DNA of 11,090 nt, from assembly GCA_015679605.1 (NCBI GenBank), contig JAAAVE010000463.1, positions 7,556-18,645 on the forward strand. The letters run 5' to 3'. The stretch is from Podila epigama (Eukaryota > Mortierellomycota > Mortierellomycetes > Mortierellales > Mortierellaceae). The stretch's first letter is position 1; each line of letters opens with the position of its first letter. The position numbers and the translations under genes are program-made. Under the pieces are notes generated by a model. The model was not told the origin of the DNA. It searched no databases and worked only from the letters and a program-made list of their open reading frames with translations. This document shows, piece after piece, positions 7,918 to 11,090 of this stretch.

Positions 7918-8039
7918 CTCTTTTTCTTCTTCTTCTTCTTCTCACTCTTTCTCATTCAACCTCATCCTCACTTCATTCCTCCTTCTCATCCCACCTTTTT
8001 GCACTCTCATTCGCAATCCTCATTCCTCCCACCGCTGTC
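7918..8039 (+). promoter_or_regulatory. pyrimidine-rich leader of the F-box gene with a (TTC)n tract
   Basis: About 120 bp of C/T-rich, G-poor sequence immediately precedes the ATG, with about six TTC units at 7924-7942. CT-rich tracts next to the start are typical of fungal core promoters and 5' UTRs. It translates without a stop, which creates a spurious longer frame. Confidence 0.55.
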
Positions 8040-11011
8040 ATGGTGACACTTTATACACCCCATGTCTCTCTTTCACAGTTCACCTGTAGCAAGTGTAAGT
8101 GCAAAAAAAAAATAAGATCCTTGGGGAACCCTATTCGCTTTGTTTGTTCACATACCACACATTATGTGAATGAGAAAGAGACAGTGCCTTATCCAGGCAT
8201 GACCGTCACTGTTCAGTCAGACAAAATATAAAAATAAACCCCCCATGCCAGTTTTCTCCCACGATTGTTTCTGAACTGACATGGTTGTTGACTATATTAT
8301 GGTATGCTTTAACAGGCACAGTGACGACGAGCAGTAGCAGCAACAGCAGCAACAGCATACATTTTGGTTCACCCACAGCACCAATTCACCCAACATTGTC
8401 AACAACAAAACCAAAACCACACACTCCCAGGACACCATCAGCCGCAGACTGTGCGCTCGCTATCCCTGAAATCCTCCAGCACATTCTCTTCACTCTTGAC
8501 CAAATCGAGCTCGCCGCCGCCCATGACTCTATCCAAATCCCTCTCAAGTCTTGTCATCAGCGCGCCATTGGTGCAGGCACACGTCCTTCCTCCAAACAGA
8601 GACTAGGCACCACTCTCCGCGCCTGCTCGCTCGTCTGCAAGTTCTGGCACCTGGTCTGTGCACCCGTTCTTTGGCGCAGAGTAAGCTATTCCAAAAGTAA
8701 CATGGCAGCCATGGTCGCACGCACACCCGCCTACAATGGAGCTACGTCGCCACTGCATCACCAGCAACAGCTTCAAGGCAGGTTTCTCCCAGGTCTCATC
8801 AAACATGCACCCTTTATTCGCCATCTGAAGCCCTGGCCAGGATTTCTGGACAGGGACCTTGACCTCATTGGTCGGTATTGTGGTGCGACACTCGACACCC
8901 TTGATCTAGCATTCACGCGGTGGGGAGGAGGATCGTGGCCAAGTCCTGGTGCTGGCACTGGGTCTGAGACTACCATCCCACGTCAGCAGAGTCCAGGGTA
9001 CATGTCGCTGGCGACGACCCAAAGTCTTATCGAGTTACTACCGCGCTTGAAGCGGCTCAAGACCCTAACACTGGACAGCACCATCGGCCTCAACATGAAC
9101 AACGTTCTCCAATACCTCACAGACCTTTATTCTTGCAGAAATGATACTCCGCTGACAAGGGTCAGCATGGACAGCGTCCAGAGTATAGACGAGGCAGTCT
9201 TCATGGCCTTCCTGACTGCCTGCTGCTCCCGCCAGCGACGATCCTGTTCTACTCACAACACAGATTTCTATGTCAGCGACACCAGTAGACCATCCTCGAT
9301 TCGATCACTCTCCATGCGCCGCACAGACTGCAGCAGTTTTTCATTTGAATTTTCAAAGTCAGGATCGCATCTGCAATCCCTTCAGCCAGCAACAGGTTCA
9401 TCGTCCGTTGTATCGACAACGGCGATGGCACCAGTCATCGAGACAGTGGGAGGAAGAGCAACGACTCCATCACTGTCCTCTCTATCACCAGTACCAGTAC
9501 CAGTACCAGGAGACACCACCGTCATCAACCATGCAAACACTCTACTGTCATTGAATGACATCTTGAACAACAACCTGCTTTTAATCGAGGAACTCGCCTT
9601 GGACGAGACTGGCATCTCTAACCTAGCTTTGAGCAACTTTTCAAGCCACTGCCCTTGGCTTCGAGAGTTATCTCTCTCTGGAAACTTGCATTTGACCTGC
9701 GATGGTCTAGAGGCTTTGGCTACACATTGTCCACGACTTGAAAAGATCAATGTCGAACGATGCACCTCCATCCAGGACAGAGGCTTTCAGAGTTTGTTTC
9801 AGCAATGCCAACAATTGAATGACGTTCGACTCTCAGGGACAAAAGTGGCTGATGCAGCTATTCTTGTGCTCTTGGGCATGACTGCCTCTGATTGTGATGA
9901 TAAAGTGAGCTCTCGTTCCTCACCTTGGTCAACACCCACGCACTCACGATCATCTTCCCCAACGGGTTTCAGGACAACAGGATCAAGAACAGGAGCATGT
10001 GCACCTCAACGCAAGGCAGAAAAGATCCGTTGTGTGACACTCTCACAATGTGCTGAGATTTCAGAGGTGGCTGTAAACGCGATCCTGTCGTCATGTTCCA
10101 ATCTTCAAACTCTTGATATTTCAATGAACTTGCGGATCAAGGTTGCAGACATCTTTTGGCACAGCACTCTGACATCTCCCGCCATCTCACCGTCGTGTTC
10201 ATCCTCGTTGTCCAATGGCAAAGACAATCATTACTTTTCTCGCAGCAGATCAGGCACTGTCGATGGATCATGTCATGCAAGTCAAGCCCGACGACCGTAT
10301 TGGGCATGCACTCAGTCATTACAGGTCCTCAACATCTCTAGTATCGATTTTAGTATGCCTCACCAACCTGTTGTTCTCAAGCAAGTTTCTGGACGCACAG
10401 GGACCAACACCCGTGCGCACTCTCGACAGGGCAGCATTTCATCCTCGTCCATACCTTATAGCGCACTCTATAACCAATTGCAACAGCTCTCGAACCTACA
10501 GTCACTCACGATGGGAGGCACGGACTTTGTGCTTGATCTGTATCACGACAGTCAAACCTCTTGGTCATCCATGACGACGACTTCTTCAACAGCAACATCA
10601 ACTTTGGGACGACCTACAAAGATGATGACACCTTCATCAAGTCATGGCCTCATCCGCGTCTGTCAATCCCTTCAACGACTCCAACTTTTCACATTGACCA
10701 AGATCGACCCACTTTCTTCGAGTCTGGTCGGGTTCCGGGAGTTACGATGGATGATTCAGAACATGTCGAGTGCCTCGATCCGACAATTGTGTGTAGGGCA
10801 AGGGGTTGGATTAGCAGTTGGGTTTGGAAACAGTTTGGTGGAATGTACTCGGAAACCCCAGAGTACGCGAGGTGATTCTCTTGTGTTCTCGGTACAGGAT
10901 CGGTTGAGCAAGATGGATCAAGTCGATCGGGATATGGATAATAGTGAGGCCTTTATGGCTTGGTGTAGAACGGCGCGACCGAATCTGTCCATCAAGGTAC
11001 TAGAATGGTAA
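8040..11011 (+). CDS. F-box/leucine-rich-repeat protein, 2 exons
   Basis: Probable substrate receptor of an SCF (Skp1-Cul1-F-box) ubiquitin ligase; substrate unknown. Exons: 8040-8094 and 8316-11011, giving about 916 residues. The big frame has no ATG before the F-box, so an upstream exon is required. ATG at 8040 reads 18 codons to GTAAGT, and the phase-1 junction to GCTTTAACAG|GC restores frame with a Cys codon. A Ser/Asn-rich linker (SSSSNSSNS) is followed by the F-box at about 67-141: IPEILQHIL, then an insert of about 30 residues, then LRACSLVCKFWHLVCAPVLW. LRR-like segments follow at about 190, 250, 436-540 (LRELSLSGN, LEKINVERCTSIQDRGFQSL, LNDVRLSGTKVADA), 590-630 (IRCVTLSQCAEISE, LQTLDISMN) and 740-800. 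Low-complexity Ser/Thr/Pro linkers separate them. The pattern resembles cysteine-containing LRRs of the Grr1/FBXL/Amn1 group. It ends SIKVLEW. Confidence 0.88.
9486..9509 (+). repeat. hexanucleotide repeat (CCAGTA)n in the F-box gene
   Basis: Three near-perfect CCAGTA units in frame encode the Pro-Val run PVPVPVPG in a low-complexity linker between the N-terminal part and the main LRR block. Confidence 0.7.
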
Positions 11012-11090
11012 AACTCTCTAGCCATAATCCCACTTGTTCCATCGCGCCCACGGCGAGCAGCCGCGATACTAGTAACATTGCAAATTGTTG
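11012..11090 (+). other. 3' flank of the F-box gene
   Basis: The last 79 bp follow the TAA stop. No polyadenylation hexamer, repeat or coding signal is visible in this short piece. Confidence 0.5.

Larger units (their letters stand above)
7202..8039. other. 838-bp intergenic region between Nudix and F-box genes
   Basis: No gene is supported. It holds the Nudix 3' UTR with a poly(A) signal (7223-7228), AT-rich and T-run sequence to about 7700, then a degenerate 10-bp repeat (7818-7870) and a long pyrimidine-rich tract (about 7918-8039) before the F-box start. Open frames on both strands here are short, lack homology features I recognise, and run through simple sequence. Confidence 0.65.

Noticed and set aside
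7728-8231. Plus-strand 167-codon frame over the F-box leader
   Set aside because: It translates the 10-bp repeat and pyrimidine tract, and continues past a perfect GTAAGT donor. Only its ATG at 8040 to 8094 is kept as exon 1.
8544-9771. Several antisense frames of 60-129 codons inside the F-box gene
   Set aside because: They mirror a long coding exon with biased codons and have no domain signal or independent promoter context.
1-11090. A novel defence, mobile or biosynthetic system
   Set aside because: All strong coding signals belong to known eukaryotic housekeeping families. There are no terminal repeats, transposase motifs, direct-repeat arrays or clustered biosynthetic enzymes; the lone methyltransferase has no partner genes here.

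Overview
The window looks like a compact nuclear segment of a filamentous fungus. Genes are protein-coding, broken by short spliceosomal introns (79 to about 310 nt), and packed on both strands with 0.2-0.8 kb between them. Protein flavour (large F-box/LRR protein, Bet1-type SNARE, TIP/ITFG1-type FG-GAP protein) and homopolymer-rich introns suggest an early-diverging lineage such as Mortierellomycota, but that placement is inference. I see no mobile element, CRISPR array, rRNA, tRNA or prokaryotic operon.

Layout, left to right. 1-364 holds an (AC)n tract and an open plus-strand frame of uncertain status. 365-3242 (minus) is an eight-exon gene for a T-cell immunomodulatory protein/ITFG1-like type I membrane protein; I rebuilt its exons, and the product carries seven FG-GAP Asp-rich loops. 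3523-4777 (minus) is a two-exon SAM-dependent methyltransferase with two N-terminal membrane segments; its single intron appears to be GC-AG. A 247-bp divergent promoter separates it from 5025-5857 (plus), a four-exon Bet1-type ER-Golgi Qc-SNARE. 6040-7201 (plus) is a four-exon Nudix hydrolase of the diphosphoinositol polyphosphate phosphohydrolase (DIPP/Aps1/Ddp1) type. An 838-bp intergenic region with a short degenerate repeat and a long pyrimidine tract leads to 8040-11011 (plus), a two-exon F-box/leucine-rich-repeat protein of about 916 residues.

The genes do not form an obvious pathway. BET1 and the TIP-like protein both belong to the secretory/membrane system, the Nudix enzyme to inositol-pyrophosphate turnover, and the F-box protein to SCF ubiquitin ligases. 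This is an ordinary housekeeping neighbourhood; I found no convincing novel system. The most useful observations are the GC-AG intron, the exon models themselves, the tiny predicted first exons, and a few candidate cis-elements. All exon boundaries were derived by hand from splice motifs, phase and conserved motifs, without transcript data.
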